This document shows positions 20,581-30,047 of a DNA stretch of 64,000 nucleotides, piece after piece. Below the pieces are notes generated by a model. That model saw nothing but the letters and a program-made list of their open reading frames with translations, ran no database searches and had not been told where the DNA came from. The stretch lies in contig CANIVU010000026.1 of NCBI GenBank assembly GCA_947470805.1, forward strand, positions 1 through 64,000, written 5' to 3'. Position numbers and translations under genes: made by a program. The stretch is from Acidobacteriota bacterium. GTDB taxonomy: Bacteria; Acidobacteriota; Terriglobia; Bryobacterales; Bryobacteraceae. Position 1 is the stretch's first letter. Each line of letters starts with the position of its first letter.

Positions 20581-21694
20581 CGGCTGGCGGATACATGGGC
20601 ACCGCACGGGAGTGGGCCGTTATCTGCTGAATACGGTGAAATGTTGGTCTCCGGAGTTTACGCGGGGGACGTTCGACGATATTCGTTTTTACTCCCATTT
20701 GCCGCTGGATCGAGGGGAGATTCCGGTGCCGGAGGCGATTCGGCACACCCAGCTTGGGCCGGCGATGCGGATGCTGTTTTGGGAGAATCTGCGGCTGGGT
20801 CCGACGGTTGACGACGATGTGTTGTTCTGCCCTTCGTTTTCGCGGCCGCGGGTGACGCGGGCGAAGACGGTGGTGACGGTGTATGAGGCCACGCTGGCGT
20901 TGTATCCGCAGTATTTTCCGCGCAATCACTTCTTTGCGCGACCGGAGATCTACGTTCCAATTTACCGGTGGAGCGCGCAGAATGCGACGTTGGTGCTGAC
21001 CACGACGCAGGCGGCGAAGAACGACATTATGAAGGCGTTTGGTGTGCCGGCGGAGCGGATCCGGACGGCGCAATTGGCACCGGCGCCGGAGTTCGTTCCG
21101 ATTCGCGACGAGGCGGCCCTGCGATCGATCCGGGAGAAGTATTTCAGTGCGGACGTGCCGTTCTTCCTGTTTGTCGGCAAGCTGACACCTCGGCGGAATG
21201 TACCGATGCTGATGGAGGCGTTCGCACGGATCAAAGAGAAGCATCGCCTGCCGCACAAGCTGTTGGTGGCGGGGATGAACACGACCGGGATCGACCTGGC
21301 TGGCCTGGCGAAATCATTGGGGATTTCGCAGCATTTCGTCCATACGGGGTATGTTCCGAATGAGGACCTGCTGCTGCTGTACAACGCCAGTGACTGCTTT
21401 GTGTTGCCGTACTCGTATGAGGCGTTGTCGTTGACGACGATGGAGGCGCAGGCGGTGGGCGTGCCGGTGATTACGACCGATGTCCCCGGGTTACGGGAGA
21501 CGACGGGCGGCCATGCGCTGCTGTTGCGGGAAGCGGCGGTGGAGCCGTTGGCGGAGGCGATGCTGCGGATTGCCGAGGATCGGCAATTGCATCGGGAACT
21601 GTCGGAGACGGGATTGGAATTCGTGAAGCAGTTTACGTGGGAGCGGACGGCGCGGGCGACGCTGGACACGCTATGGGAGGCGGCGAATCTATGA
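20564..21694 (+). CDS. Glycosyltransferase family 4
   Basis: 376 aa; GINGWRIHGHRTGVGRYLLNTV; FFLFVGKLTPRRNVPMLMEAFARIK; DCFVLPYSYEALSLTTMEAQAVGVPVITTDVPGLRETTGGHALLL. Confidence 0.9.
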   Translation: MRLGINGWRIHGHRTGVGRYLLNTVKCWSPEFTRGTFDDIRFYSHLPLDRGEIPVPEAIRHTQLGPAMRMLFWENLRLGPTVDDDVLFCPSFSRPRVTRAKTVVTVYEATLALYPQYFPRNHFFARPEIYVPIYRWSAQNATLVLTTTQAAKNDIMKAFGVPAERIRTAQLAPAPEFVPIRDEAALRSIREKYFSADVPFFLFVGKLTPRRNVPMLMEAFARIKEKHRLPHKLLVAGMNTTGIDLAGLAKSLGISQHFVHTGYVPNEDLLLLYNASDCFVLPYSYEALSLTTMEAQAVGVPVITTDVPGLRETTGGHALLLREAAVEPLAEAMLRIAEDRQLHRELSETGLEFVKQFTWERTARATLDTLWEAANL

Positions 21695-22614
21695 AGACAT
21701 GGGTGACGGGCGGAGCGGGATTCCTGGGTTCGCATGTGGTGGAGGCGCTGGTTGCCGGGGGGCGAAGTGTCACAGTTGTCGATGATTTTTCGACGGGATT
21801 GGAAGAGAATCTGGCTGGTGTGCAGGTTGGGTTGTTGCGGCATTCTTTGCGGGACGCCGCGGTGGAGGACGCCTTGCGGGCCGAGCGGCCGGAGGTGATT
21901 TTCCACTTGGCGGGGGATGCGTTGGTGGCGCGGAGCGTGGCGGACCCGACGGCGGATTGTGAACGCAATTTGCTGGCGACGCTGGCGCTGTTGGAAGCCG
22001 TACGGCGGGCGAGTCCGGAGTCGAAGGTTTTGTTTTCGTCGACGGGCGCGGTGTACGGAGATCGCGCGGAAAAGCCGTTTCAGGAGACTGATGGCGTCTG
22101 GCCGATTTCACCGTACGCGGTGGCGAAGCTGGCGGCGGAACGGTATTGCTACGCCTTTGCCCACACCTATGGGTTGCGGACGTGCAGCCTGCGCCTGTTT
22201 TCGGTGTATGGGCCGCGGCAGACCAAGCAGGTTGTCTACGATCTGATCCGGAAGATTCACTCGAATCCCGAGGAATTGACGCTCTTCGGGGACGGTACGC
22301 AGGAGCGGGATTTCAGCCACGCGCGCAACATTGTGGATGCGTTTTTGCTGGCGGCGGAGAAGGCGGAGTTTCACGGCGAGGTGATCAACGTTGCCGGGGA
22401 TGAGATTGTGACCATCCGGCGATTGGCGGAGATGCTGTGCGAGATGATGGGTGCCCATCCGCGGCTGGCCTTTACCGGGCAGCGGCGGCCGGGTGATTCG
22501 CAGCGATGGGTGGCCGACACGTCGCGGCTGCGCGCGCTGGGGTACCGGCCGGGCGTGGCGCTCTCCGCGGGGCTGCGGGACACGATAGAGTGGTACGTCC
22601 GGAGCCAGCAGTGA
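21691..22614 (+). CDS. NAD-dependent epimerase/dehydratase (UDP-glucose 4-epimerase-like)
   Basis: ATG at 21691; MKTWVTGGAGFLGSHVVEALVAGGRSVTVVDDFSTGLEENLAGV; FSSTGAVYGDRAEKP; SPYAVAKLAAERYCYAF. Confidence 0.92.
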   Translation: MKTWVTGGAGFLGSHVVEALVAGGRSVTVVDDFSTGLEENLAGVQVGLLRHSLRDAAVEDALRAERPEVIFHLAGDALVARSVADPTADCERNLLATLALLEAVRRASPESKVLFSSTGAVYGDRAEKPFQETDGVWPISPYAVAKLAAERYCYAFAHTYGLRTCSLRLFSVYGPRQTKQVVYDLIRKIHSNPEELTLFGDGTQERDFSHARNIVDAFLLAAEKAEFHGEVINVAGDEIVTIRRLAEMLCEMMGAHPRLAFTGQRRPGDSQRWVADTSRLRALGYRPGVALSAGLRDTIEWYVRSQQ

Positions 22615-23933
22615 ATGTCAGCGTCATCATTCCGGTTTATAACGGCGAGGCCGAGCTAACGCAGTGCCTGGGCGCACTGGGGAAATCGATGCTGGCGCAG
22701 CTCGAAATCCTGGTGGTGGATGACTGTTCGACCGACGGGTCGCGGGCTGTGGCGGAGCGGTTGGGCGCGCGGGTGCTATCGACCGGAGTGAATAGCGGGC
22801 CGGCGAAGGCGCGCAATCTGGGGGCGCGGGAAGCGCGCGGAGAGATCCTGTTTTTCCTGGATGCCGATGTGGTGGCGCATAGCGACGCGGTGGGCCGGGT
22901 GCAGCAGGCGTTTGCCGCGAATCCCGCCATTGACGCGGTGATCGGCTCCTACGACGACAACCCGGCGGAAGCGGACTTCCTGAGCCAGTACAAGAACTTG
23001 ATGCACTGTTTTGTCCATCAAACCGGGCACGAGCAGGCATCGACGTTCTGGAGCGGGTGCGGCGCGATCCGGCGGGATGTTTTCCTGGCGCACAGCGGGT
23101 TTGACGAGAGCTATGCGCGTCCGGCGATTGAGGATATCGAGCTGGGCTATCGCCTGTACCAGGCCAACCATAAGATGGTTCTGGACAAAGGGCTGCGCGT
23201 AAAGCACCTGAAGCGATGGACGTTTTGGAACCTCTTGAAGACGGATATTCTGGACCGGGGCATCCCGTGGACGGAGTTGATTCTGCGTGACCGGAACATG
23301 CCCAATGACTTGAACCTGCAGCTGAGTCAGCGGATCAGCGTGGCGCTGGCGTTCCTTTGCGTCGGGTTCGCTTTGTTGATGACGCTGTATTGGCGCGGGT
23401 ATTTCCTTACGCCTGTTTTTGCACTACTGCTGTTCATGATGGGGCGGTTCTGGCTGGACGGCTCTTCGGCGCCGCTGAGCCGGACGGCGACTTTGGGCGT
23501 GAGTTCGGCGTTCGGGATTCTGGTGTTACTGTCGTGGCAGTCTCACATGATGGGCATCATTCCGCCGGTGCTACTGGGGTATGTCCTGCTGTTCTTGCGG
23601 CACCGTTATTCGTTCGATGACAGCCGCAAAGCGCAGGTTGCTTCGTTGCTGATGGCGCTGTACGCGGTGCTGACGGTGTTGGTCATTTTGACCTACCTGC
23701 CTAGCAATCTGGTGATCGGCGCATTCTTCCTGATCCTACTGTTGCTGGTGGTGCTGAACAACCAGTTCTATCTGTTCCTGGCCGCGAAACGGGGCCGGGC
23801 GTTTGCCCTGGCGGCCATTCCATTTCATCTGCTGTACCACTTTTACAACGGCATTTCGTTTGGCGCCGGGCTGTTGCGATTCAGCTGGGGAACACTGACG
23901 GGGCGGGGGCGCGCCGTGGCGCCGGGGAAGTAG
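22611..23933 (+). CDS. Glycosyltransferase family 2, membrane-associated
   Basis: GTG at 22611; VNVSVIIPVYNGEAELTQCLGAL...VVDDCSTDGSRAVAERLG...EILFFLDADVVAHSDAV, followed by several TM helices. Confidence 0.9.
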   Translation: MNVSVIIPVYNGEAELTQCLGALGKSMLAQLEILVVDDCSTDGSRAVAERLGARVLSTGVNSGPAKARNLGAREARGEILFFLDADVVAHSDAVGRVQQAFAANPAIDAVIGSYDDNPAEADFLSQYKNLMHCFVHQTGHEQASTFWSGCGAIRRDVFLAHSGFDESYARPAIEDIELGYRLYQANHKMVLDKGLRVKHLKRWTFWNLLKTDILDRGIPWTELILRDRNMPNDLNLQLSQRISVALAFLCVGFALLMTLYWRGYFLTPVFALLLFMMGRFWLDGSSAPLSRTATLGVSSAFGILVLLSWQSHMMGIIPPVLLGYVLLFLRHRYSFDDSRKAQVASLLMALYAVLTVLVILTYLPSNLVIGAFFLILLLLVVLNNQFYLFLAAKRGRAFALAAIPFHLLYHFYNGISFGAGLLRFSWGTLTGRGRAVAPGK

Positions 23934-23934
23934 C

Positions 23935-24765
23935 GTGGGGTTGAGCGTGATCGTTACGGCGTACCGTTCGGCGGAGACGCTGCTGGCTTGTGTGGAGCAG
24001 TTGCGGCGGGATCCGGACGTGGCGCAGATCCTGGTGGCGGATTGTTCGGAATTCGCGCCGGCATTGCCTGTCGCGGTTCGCCGCTTTCCCACGCCGACCG
24101 ATGTGCCGGTTATGCGCTGGGCGATGTTGCCGGAGGTGAGTGAACCGGTGGTGGCGTGTTTGGAGGGGCGGTGTGTTCCGGAGCCGGGGTGGGGCGCGGC
24201 GATCCTGGCCGCCCACGCGGTGCACCCGGAGGCGCCGGCGATTGGTGGAGCGGTGGGGTTGGCGGCCGGTTCCGGTTGGTTCGATGCGGTGGTTTGGTTC
24301 TGCGAGTATGCCGCGTACGCGCCACCGTTGGCGGACGCGCCGGCGGCGGATATCAGCGGGGCGCATCTGAGCTATAAGACGGCGGCACTGCGCGGGGAGA
24401 GCGAGTTGTTGCGGACCGGCGCGTGGGAGACGCTGCTGCACTTGCGGTGGCGAGGGATTCGCACAGCGCCGGCTTGCATCGCGTTTCGGAACTCGATGAC
24501 GGCGGGCGATTTTGCGCGGCAGCGATTTCACTACGGCCGAGGGTATGCGGCGGCGCGGAGCGGGCGGCGGTGGATGTTCGCCCTGATGAGTCCAGCGCTG
24601 CCGTTTTTGCTGACGTTGCGCACGGCGGCGGCGGCGCGAAGGGCGGGGCGGATGGGCGGGTTTCTGCGGTGCCTGCCGGGGATATTTCTGTTCAATACAT
24701 TGTGGAGCGTGGGCGAGTTGTTAGGCTATTGTTTTGGCTCCTCAGGAACGCAGCATAACTACTAG
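23935..24765 (+). CDS. Glycosyltransferase family 2-like protein (non-canonical DxD)
   Basis: 276 aa; GLSVIVTAYRSAETLLACVEQLRRDPDVAQILVADCSE...EPVVACLEGRCVPEPGWGAAILAAHAVHPEAPAIGGAVG. Confidence 0.7.
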   Translation: MGLSVIVTAYRSAETLLACVEQLRRDPDVAQILVADCSEFAPALPVAVRRFPTPTDVPVMRWAMLPEVSEPVVACLEGRCVPEPGWGAAILAAHAVHPEAPAIGGAVGLAAGSGWFDAVVWFCEYAAYAPPLADAPAADISGAHLSYKTAALRGESELLRTGAWETLLHLRWRGIRTAPACIAFRNSMTAGDFARQRFHYGRGYAAARSGRRWMFALMSPALPFLLTLRTAAAARRAGRMGGFLRCLPGIFLFNTLWSVGELLGYCFGSSGTQHNY

Positions 24766-25873
24766 GCCGATCGAAATCGGAATCGACGGTGGCACCTGGA
24801 GCAACCGCCGGGGATACGGCCGTTTTTTGCGGGAGTTGCTGCCGGAACTGGTGCGGCTGCGGCCGCGGTGGCGGTTTACCGTGTTTCTGGATCAGGAGCA
24901 GAGCGACACGATTGACGCGCCGAATTTGCGGTGGGTCGCCGCGGGTACGGGTGGGAGTGTGAGTGCGGGGGCGACGGCCGGGAGCGCGCGGAGCGTGACG
25001 GATCTGGTGCGGATGAGCCGCGTGGTGGCCGGCGTGAGACTGGACGCTTTCTGGTTCCCGACGGTGTACTCCTACTTTCCGATTCTGGGGCGAATGCCGG
25101 TGGCCGTGGGGATTCACGACACGATGGCGGACCGGTTTCCGCAGTGGGCTTTTTCGGGGAAAAAACAGAAGCTGTTCTGGGATTTGAAGGTGCGGCTGGC
25201 GTTGGCGCAGGCGACGCGGATTGTCACGGTTTCCGAGTATTCGCGGGGGAGCATCGCGGCGCACTTTTCGATGGACGCGGGGCGGATTGGTGTTGTTTCC
25301 GAAGGCGCGGCCCCGGTGTTTCGGCCTTTGGCCGCGAAGGAAGAGCCATTCGTTCTGGCGGTTGGCGGGATTAGCCCGAACAAGAATGTGGGGGTGTTGA
25401 TCCGGGCGTTGGCGAAGCTGCCAGGGTTGCGGCTGGTGTTGGTGGGGGACTACCGAAACGACGGGTTTCGCGGGTGTTATGAAGAGCTCTGCGCTGAGGC
25501 TGTGGCGCAGGGCGTGACGGATCGGGTGGAGTTTGCGGGATACGTGCCGGACGCGGAGTTGGCGGAACTCTACAATCGGTGCATGGTGTTTTCGATGCCT
25601 TCGCTGGAAGAGGGGTTTGGGCTGCCGCTGGTGGAGGCGATGGCGTGCGGGTGCGCGTGTGTGGTGGCCGGTGGACATGCGTTGGAGGAAGTGGGCGGGG
25701 ACGCGGTTTTAGTGGCGGGTGAGGAATGGGCGGAGGCGATTGGAACTGTGGCCAGTGACGCGGATTTGCGGGCGGATTTGCGACGGCGGGCGTTGCAGCG
25801 GGCGGGTGAATTTTCGTGGGAGCGCGGGGCACGGGCGTTGGTGAGAGTGTTGGAAGAGATGGTGGGTGTGTGA
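24734..25873 (+). CDS. Glycosyltransferase family 4 (start uncertain)
   Basis: IEIGIDGGTWSNRRGYGRFLRELLPEL; FVLAVGGISPNKNVGVLIRALAKL; MVFSMPSLEEGFGLPLVEAMACGCACVVAGGHALEEVGGDAVLV. TTG at 24734 overlaps the preceding gene. Confidence 0.88.
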   Translation: MAPQERSITTRPIEIGIDGGTWSNRRGYGRFLRELLPELVRLRPRWRFTVFLDQEQSDTIDAPNLRWVAAGTGGSVSAGATAGSARSVTDLVRMSRVVAGVRLDAFWFPTVYSYFPILGRMPVAVGIHDTMADRFPQWAFSGKKQKLFWDLKVRLALAQATRIVTVSEYSRGSIAAHFSMDAGRIGVVSEGAAPVFRPLAAKEEPFVLAVGGISPNKNVGVLIRALAKLPGLRLVLVGDYRNDGFRGCYEELCAEAVAQGVTDRVEFAGYVPDAELAELYNRCMVFSMPSLEEGFGLPLVEAMACGCACVVAGGHALEEVGGDAVLVAGEEWAEAIGTVASDADLRADLRRRALQRAGEFSWERGARALVRVLEEMVGV

Positions 25874-26727
25874 CGCTTTCGATTGTCATTCCGGTGCGGC
25901 GGGCGCGGACTACGTTGGCCGGCTGTGTGGAGAGTATGCGGGCGGCGTGCGTTGGGCTGGACGCGGAGATTGTTGTCGCCTATTCGGCCGCCGATGAGAC
26001 GGCGTCGATCGCGGCCGGACTGCAGGGCGTGCGGTTGGTGCGCGCGGAGGGGCTTCGGAGTGTTCCGCAATTGCGGCGGGACGCTGTGCGCGCCGCGGTG
26101 GGCGAGTTCATTCTGATTACGGAAGACCATTGCACGGTGAGCGCCGATTGGGCGCGCGTGTTGCTGCGCGCGGCGGCGGAGCATCCGGCTAGTTCCTGGG
26201 GCGGGCCGGTGCGGAACGGGCGGACGAGCTGGCTGGGTTGGGCGCATTATTTCACGCGATATACGGCGTTTTTGCCGCCGGGGCGGGCAGGGTATTGTCA
26301 GCATCTGCCAGGGAACAACGCGCTGTACCGGCGGGATGAGTTGCTCTCCTTCGCCACCGAATGGAGCGACGGTTTCTGGGAGGCGGAGTTCAATACGGTG
26401 TTGCGGCGGGAGCGCGGGCCGTTCTGGTATGTGCCGGACGCTTGCGTCACCCAGCAGCAGCAGCGTGGATTGTTGGAGTACGTTTCGCTTCGCTACCGGC
26501 ATGGGCGCTGCTATGGTGCGCGGTGCGGTAAGCCGCATTCGGCGGTGTTCTTCTTTGTTGCGGCGCTGCTGTTTTGGCGGGGGTTGCGGGCGGCGGTGCA
26601 GAATGGCGAGGCGGGACGGTTTGCGGTAGTGTCGCCGTTGCTGGCTGTTTATTACGCGGCTTGGGCGGCTGGGGAGATGGTGGGTTATCTGGCCGGCGCG
26701 GGGACGAGTTGCAGCGACACGGATTAG
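25870..26727 (+). CDS. Glycosyltransferase family 2-like protein (non-canonical DxD)
   Basis: GTG at 25870; TLSIVIPVRRARTTLAGCVESMRAA...AAVGEFILITEDHCTVSADWARVLLRAAAEHPASSWGGPVRNG. Confidence 0.75.
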   Translation: MTLSIVIPVRRARTTLAGCVESMRAACVGLDAEIVVAYSAADETASIAAGLQGVRLVRAEGLRSVPQLRRDAVRAAVGEFILITEDHCTVSADWARVLLRAAAEHPASSWGGPVRNGRTSWLGWAHYFTRYTAFLPPGRAGYCQHLPGNNALYRRDELLSFATEWSDGFWEAEFNTVLRRERGPFWYVPDACVTQQQQRGLLEYVSLRYRHGRCYGARCGKPHSAVFFFVAALLFWRGLRAAVQNGEAGRFAVVSPLLAVYYAAWAAGEMVGYLAGAGTSCSDTD

Positions 26728-26729
26728 CT

Positions 26730-27653
26730 ATGCAATTCGTCTGTCCCCAATGCAAATCGGAGTTGCGGCGCGAGGAGGGCGGGTATGCCTGCGAGGCCTG
26801 CGGGCTGCACTTTCCGGTGATTTGTGGCATTCCGGATTTCCGATTGTTTGCCGATCCGTACATCGACATTGCGGCCGACCGGGCCAAGGGCGAGGCATTG
26901 GAGCGGGCCACGCGCGGGATGTCCTTTGCCGAGGCTGTGCGCTACTACTACTCGATTACGCCGGATGATCCGGCGGACCTGGCGGAGTTGTGGACCGCAC
27001 GGGCCCTGGCTGAGGTGGCGATTGCGCGGGAGATGTTGGCCTTTCATCCCGGTGAAGGGCCGGTGTTGGATGTGGGCTGTTCGACGGGGGCGGTATTGAT
27101 CGCCGCTGGTGGCGGAGTAGGCGTCGATATTGCGTTTCGATGGCTGGTGCTGGGCGCGTTGCGGTTGCGGGAGGCGGGTGTCGCGGGCCAGTTGGTTTGC
27201 GCGAATGCGGAGTACCTTCCGTTTGCTGGGGAGTTGGGTGCGCGGGTGACTTCGTTCGACACTCTGGAGCACCTGCGCGATGCGCCGCTGGCGATGCGGG
27301 AGATGCGGCGGGTGGGTCAGTCACTGCTGCTGACCAGCAATAACCGCTGGGCGCCGCTGCCGGAGCCGCATGTGCATTTGTGGGGCGTGGGCTGGCTGCC
27401 GAGGGCGTGGCAGGTAGGGTATGTTGCATGGCGACGCGGCGATCTGCACCCGTACCGGATTCAACTGCGCAGTGCACGCGAGGGCCGGACTTTGGCGCGG
27501 GAGGCCGGGTGGACTGGCGTCGCTGCCGAGGCTGCGCCGCTATTTGCGCCGCAGATGAGCTCGGTGGCACAGCGCGTGTTGGCGATGTATCGCGGGACCC
27601 GGCGACTGCCGGGGATGAGTTGGCTGGCACCCCGGTGGATGCTGCGCGCCTAG
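26730..27653 (+). CDS. Class I SAM-dependent methyltransferase with N-terminal zinc ribbon (Trm112-like)
   Basis: ATG at 26730; [74 protein letters not shown]. Confidence 0.85.
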   Translation: MQFVCPQCKSELRREEGGYACEACGLHFPVICGIPDFRLFADPYIDIAADRAKGEALERATRGMSFAEAVRYYYSITPDDPADLAELWTARALAEVAIAREMLAFHPGEGPVLDVGCSTGAVLIAAGGGVGVDIAFRWLVLGALRLREAGVAGQLVCANAEYLPFAGELGARVTSFDTLEHLRDAPLAMREMRRVGQSLLLTSNNRWAPLPEPHVHLWGVGWLPRAWQVGYVAWRRGDLHPYRIQLRSAREGRTLAREAGWTGVAAEAAPLFAPQMSSVAQRVLAMYRGTRRLPGMSWLAPRWMLRA

Positions 27654-28795
27654 CCGATGTTGATGAGATCGTTCGACGGCCGCGGCGAGGGGGGCTTGTC
27701 GACGGTATCCGGCTTCTTCCACGGTTTGGACAGCGCCATGGCGCGGGCCAGCTGCTGCGGTTGGAACACGATGCTGGGCCACAGGAAAACTTCGTTGGTG
27801 CACCAGCAGGCGCGGGCGTCAATGGACTCGCGCAGGGTTTCGGCTTCCGGCGAATTCCAGAGTTCCGTGAAGCTGGTTTGGCGGAGATTGCCCAGCGGCG
27901 CGTGGGTCTCGCAGAAGCTGACGTCGCCGTTGGCATAGACCACGGCGCTCATGCGGCCGGCGCGGCACGGGACGACCTGGCGCTGTTCGATGGCGGTCTT
28001 CACCTTTGCCCACTGCAGCATGGGTTCGACGATACTGCCGAAGCGGTTCTCTTCGCGCGGCGCCCACACGGACTGGACGTAGCGGTAGAGCTCGCGATAG
28101 TTGTCGAGCGTCGGGCCGACGAGCGACGGATTCTTGCGGTCGCCACGGATGAGGGCCAGGTTATGGTGATCCATCGCCGGACAGTTTTCGTAGAGATAGC
28201 GGGTGAGTTCGGCGATCTCGCCCATATTTTCTGAAGTGGCCGTGGAGATTGCGTGGATGCGCAGGCGCGGGTCGCGCTTTTGCAACTCCGCCAGGGCCCG
28301 ATACGTCTCCATGGACCGGTCGAAGGCGTTTTTCATTCCCCGAAAACGGTCGTGGTATTCCGCCATTCCGTCGAGCGATAGCTCCACGGCAAAAAGGGTT
28401 AATGACGGTTCGCGGAGGACCTCTTCCAGGGCCGCTATTGTGCGGTCGGTAAACGTGCCGTTCGTGGGAACGTAGATCTGCTTAACGCCATTGTTTTGAA
28501 TGAAAAAACGGCAGATTTCGCCGAACTCCTTGCGCAGAAACGGCTCGCCGCCGGAGAGGTTCAGGTTCTCGATTGTGCCGAGTTCTTTCGACAGCGACCG
28601 CAGTTCCTCGACCGTCAGATCGTCCTTGCGATTGAGGTTGCGCCAGTAGAAACAGTGTTCGCAGGTCTGGTTGCAGATGGAGTTAATGAAGAGTATCAAG
28701 AACGGCGGTGCGGGCCGCTTTCCGATCCGCTCGCCGACACCGTAGTTGCGTAGCGTCAGACGTAAATGACGCTGTGTTCTGGCAAAGAGGTTCAA
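27650..28795 (-). CDS. Radical SAM/SPASM-domain protein
   Basis: 381 aa; [16 protein letters not shown] (CxxxCxxC), [22 protein letters not shown]-terminal [49 protein letters not shown] (SPASM-like). Confidence 0.9.
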   Translation of the reverse strand: MNLFARTQRHLRLTLRNYGVGERIGKRPAPPFLILFINSICNQTCEHCFYWRNLNRKDDLTVEELRSLSKELGTIENLNLSGGEPFLRKEFGEICRFFIQNNGVKQIYVPTNGTFTDRTIAALEEVLREPSLTLFAVELSLDGMAEYHDRFRGMKNAFDRSMETYRALAELQKRDPRLRIHAISTATSENMGEIAELTRYLYENCPAMDHHNLALIRGDRKNPSLVGPTLDNYRELYRYVQSVWAPREENRFGSIVEPMLQWAKVKTAIEQRQVVPCRAGRMSAVVYANGDVSFCETHAPLGNLRQTSFTELWNSPEAETLRESIDARACWCTNEVFLWPSIVFQPQQLARAMALSKPWKKPDTVDKPPSPRPSNDLINIG

Positions 28796-28824
28796 TCATC
28801 TCCTAGACTAACAGAGACCTCTTC

Positions 28825-29985
28825 ATGCGTTTCTGCCTGTTGACGACATTCTTCCCGCCGATGCATTTTGGCGGCGATGCCATTTTTCTGGCGTCGCTGG
28901 CGAATCTGCTGGCTGGGGCGGGTCATCATGTGGAAGTCGTCCACTGCGCCGATTCGTACGACCTGCTGCGCGGCTCCGTCCAGCCGTCCCCATTCCCGCT
29001 CCACAAGAATGTGATCGTGCATACGCTGCGGTCTCCGTTCAAGATGCTGGCGCCATTGTCGGCGCATGTGGCCGGGCGCGACTGGCTGTATTCCGGCGCC
29101 CTGCGGGAGATTCTGAGCAGCGGTTTTGACGTGACGCACTGGCACAACGCTTCGTTGTTGGGCGCGCCGCAGGCCTTCCGCTGGGGCAAGGGATTGCGGC
29201 TGATGACGCTGCATGAGTACTGGTTGGTTTGCCCGTCGCACGTGCTGTTTCGTAACGGCGAGGAGATCTGCACGCTGCGCACCTGTCACAGTTGCACAGT
29301 ACGCCGCGGCCGCCCACCGCAACTCTGGCGCAGCAATGGCGTGATCCGGGATGGGCTGGAGAACATCGACATGTTCCTGGCGCCGAGCCGGTTCGTCCAG
29401 AACAAGGTGCGCGAGTTTCTTCCCGGACTGCCGATGCAGGTGCTGCCGCATTTTCTGGGAACGGCGCGCGCGCCGGAAATGGAGCGGGAAGATTACTACC
29501 TGATCGTGGCGCGTCTGGAAAAGGCAAAGGGCATTCACACGGTGCTGCCGTTGTTCCGGGAGAACGGATTGCGGTTGAAGATCGCCGGGGCGGGGGAGGC
29601 GGAGCAGGAGTTGCGGGCGATGGCGGCCGGGGCGCCGAACATTGAGTTTCTGGGCCGGATCCCCTTTGCGGAATTGCCGTCGCTCTACCGCCGCGCGCGG
29701 GCGACCATCGTGCCGTCGGTTTGCGATGAGACGTTCGGGCTGGTTGTGTTGGAATCCCTGCAGCAGCAGACGCCGGTCTATGTTTCGCCCCATGGCGCGC
29801 TGCCCGACCTGGTGGCCCAGACGGGCGGGGGGCGGGTGTTCCGGGACGCCGAAGAGCTGGGCGGAATGTTAGGCTGCGAGCGGCCTGTGGACGCCGATTT
29901 ATCGGCCTTTGCACCGCAAACCCATTTGAACCGTTACCTTTCGCTGATCCAGGGAATGACCCGCGGTTACGCGACGGCGGTATAA
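28825..29985 (+). CDS. Glycosyltransferase family 4
   Basis: 386 aa; LTTFFPPMHFGGDAIFLASLANLLAGAGHHVEVVHCADS; YLIVARLEKAKGIHTVLPLF; ATIVPSVCDETFGLVVLESLQQQTPVYVSPHGALPDLV. Confidence 0.9.
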   Translation: MRFCLLTTFFPPMHFGGDAIFLASLANLLAGAGHHVEVVHCADSYDLLRGSVQPSPFPLHKNVIVHTLRSPFKMLAPLSAHVAGRDWLYSGALREILSSGFDVTHWHNASLLGAPQAFRWGKGLRLMTLHEYWLVCPSHVLFRNGEEICTLRTCHSCTVRRGRPPQLWRSNGVIRDGLENIDMFLAPSRFVQNKVREFLPGLPMQVLPHFLGTARAPEMEREDYYLIVARLEKAKGIHTVLPLFRENGLRLKIAGAGEAEQELRAMAAGAPNIEFLGRIPFAELPSLYRRARATIVPSVCDETFGLVVLESLQQQTPVYVSPHGALPDLVAQTGGGRVFRDAEELGGMLGCERPVDADLSAFAPQTHLNRYLSLIQGMTRGYATAV

Positions 29986-30047
29986 GTTTCCGGGTGTAAG
30001 CGGTACAATACGAATCGTTCGGTTGTGCTTCCGACGAACGTTTTTCC

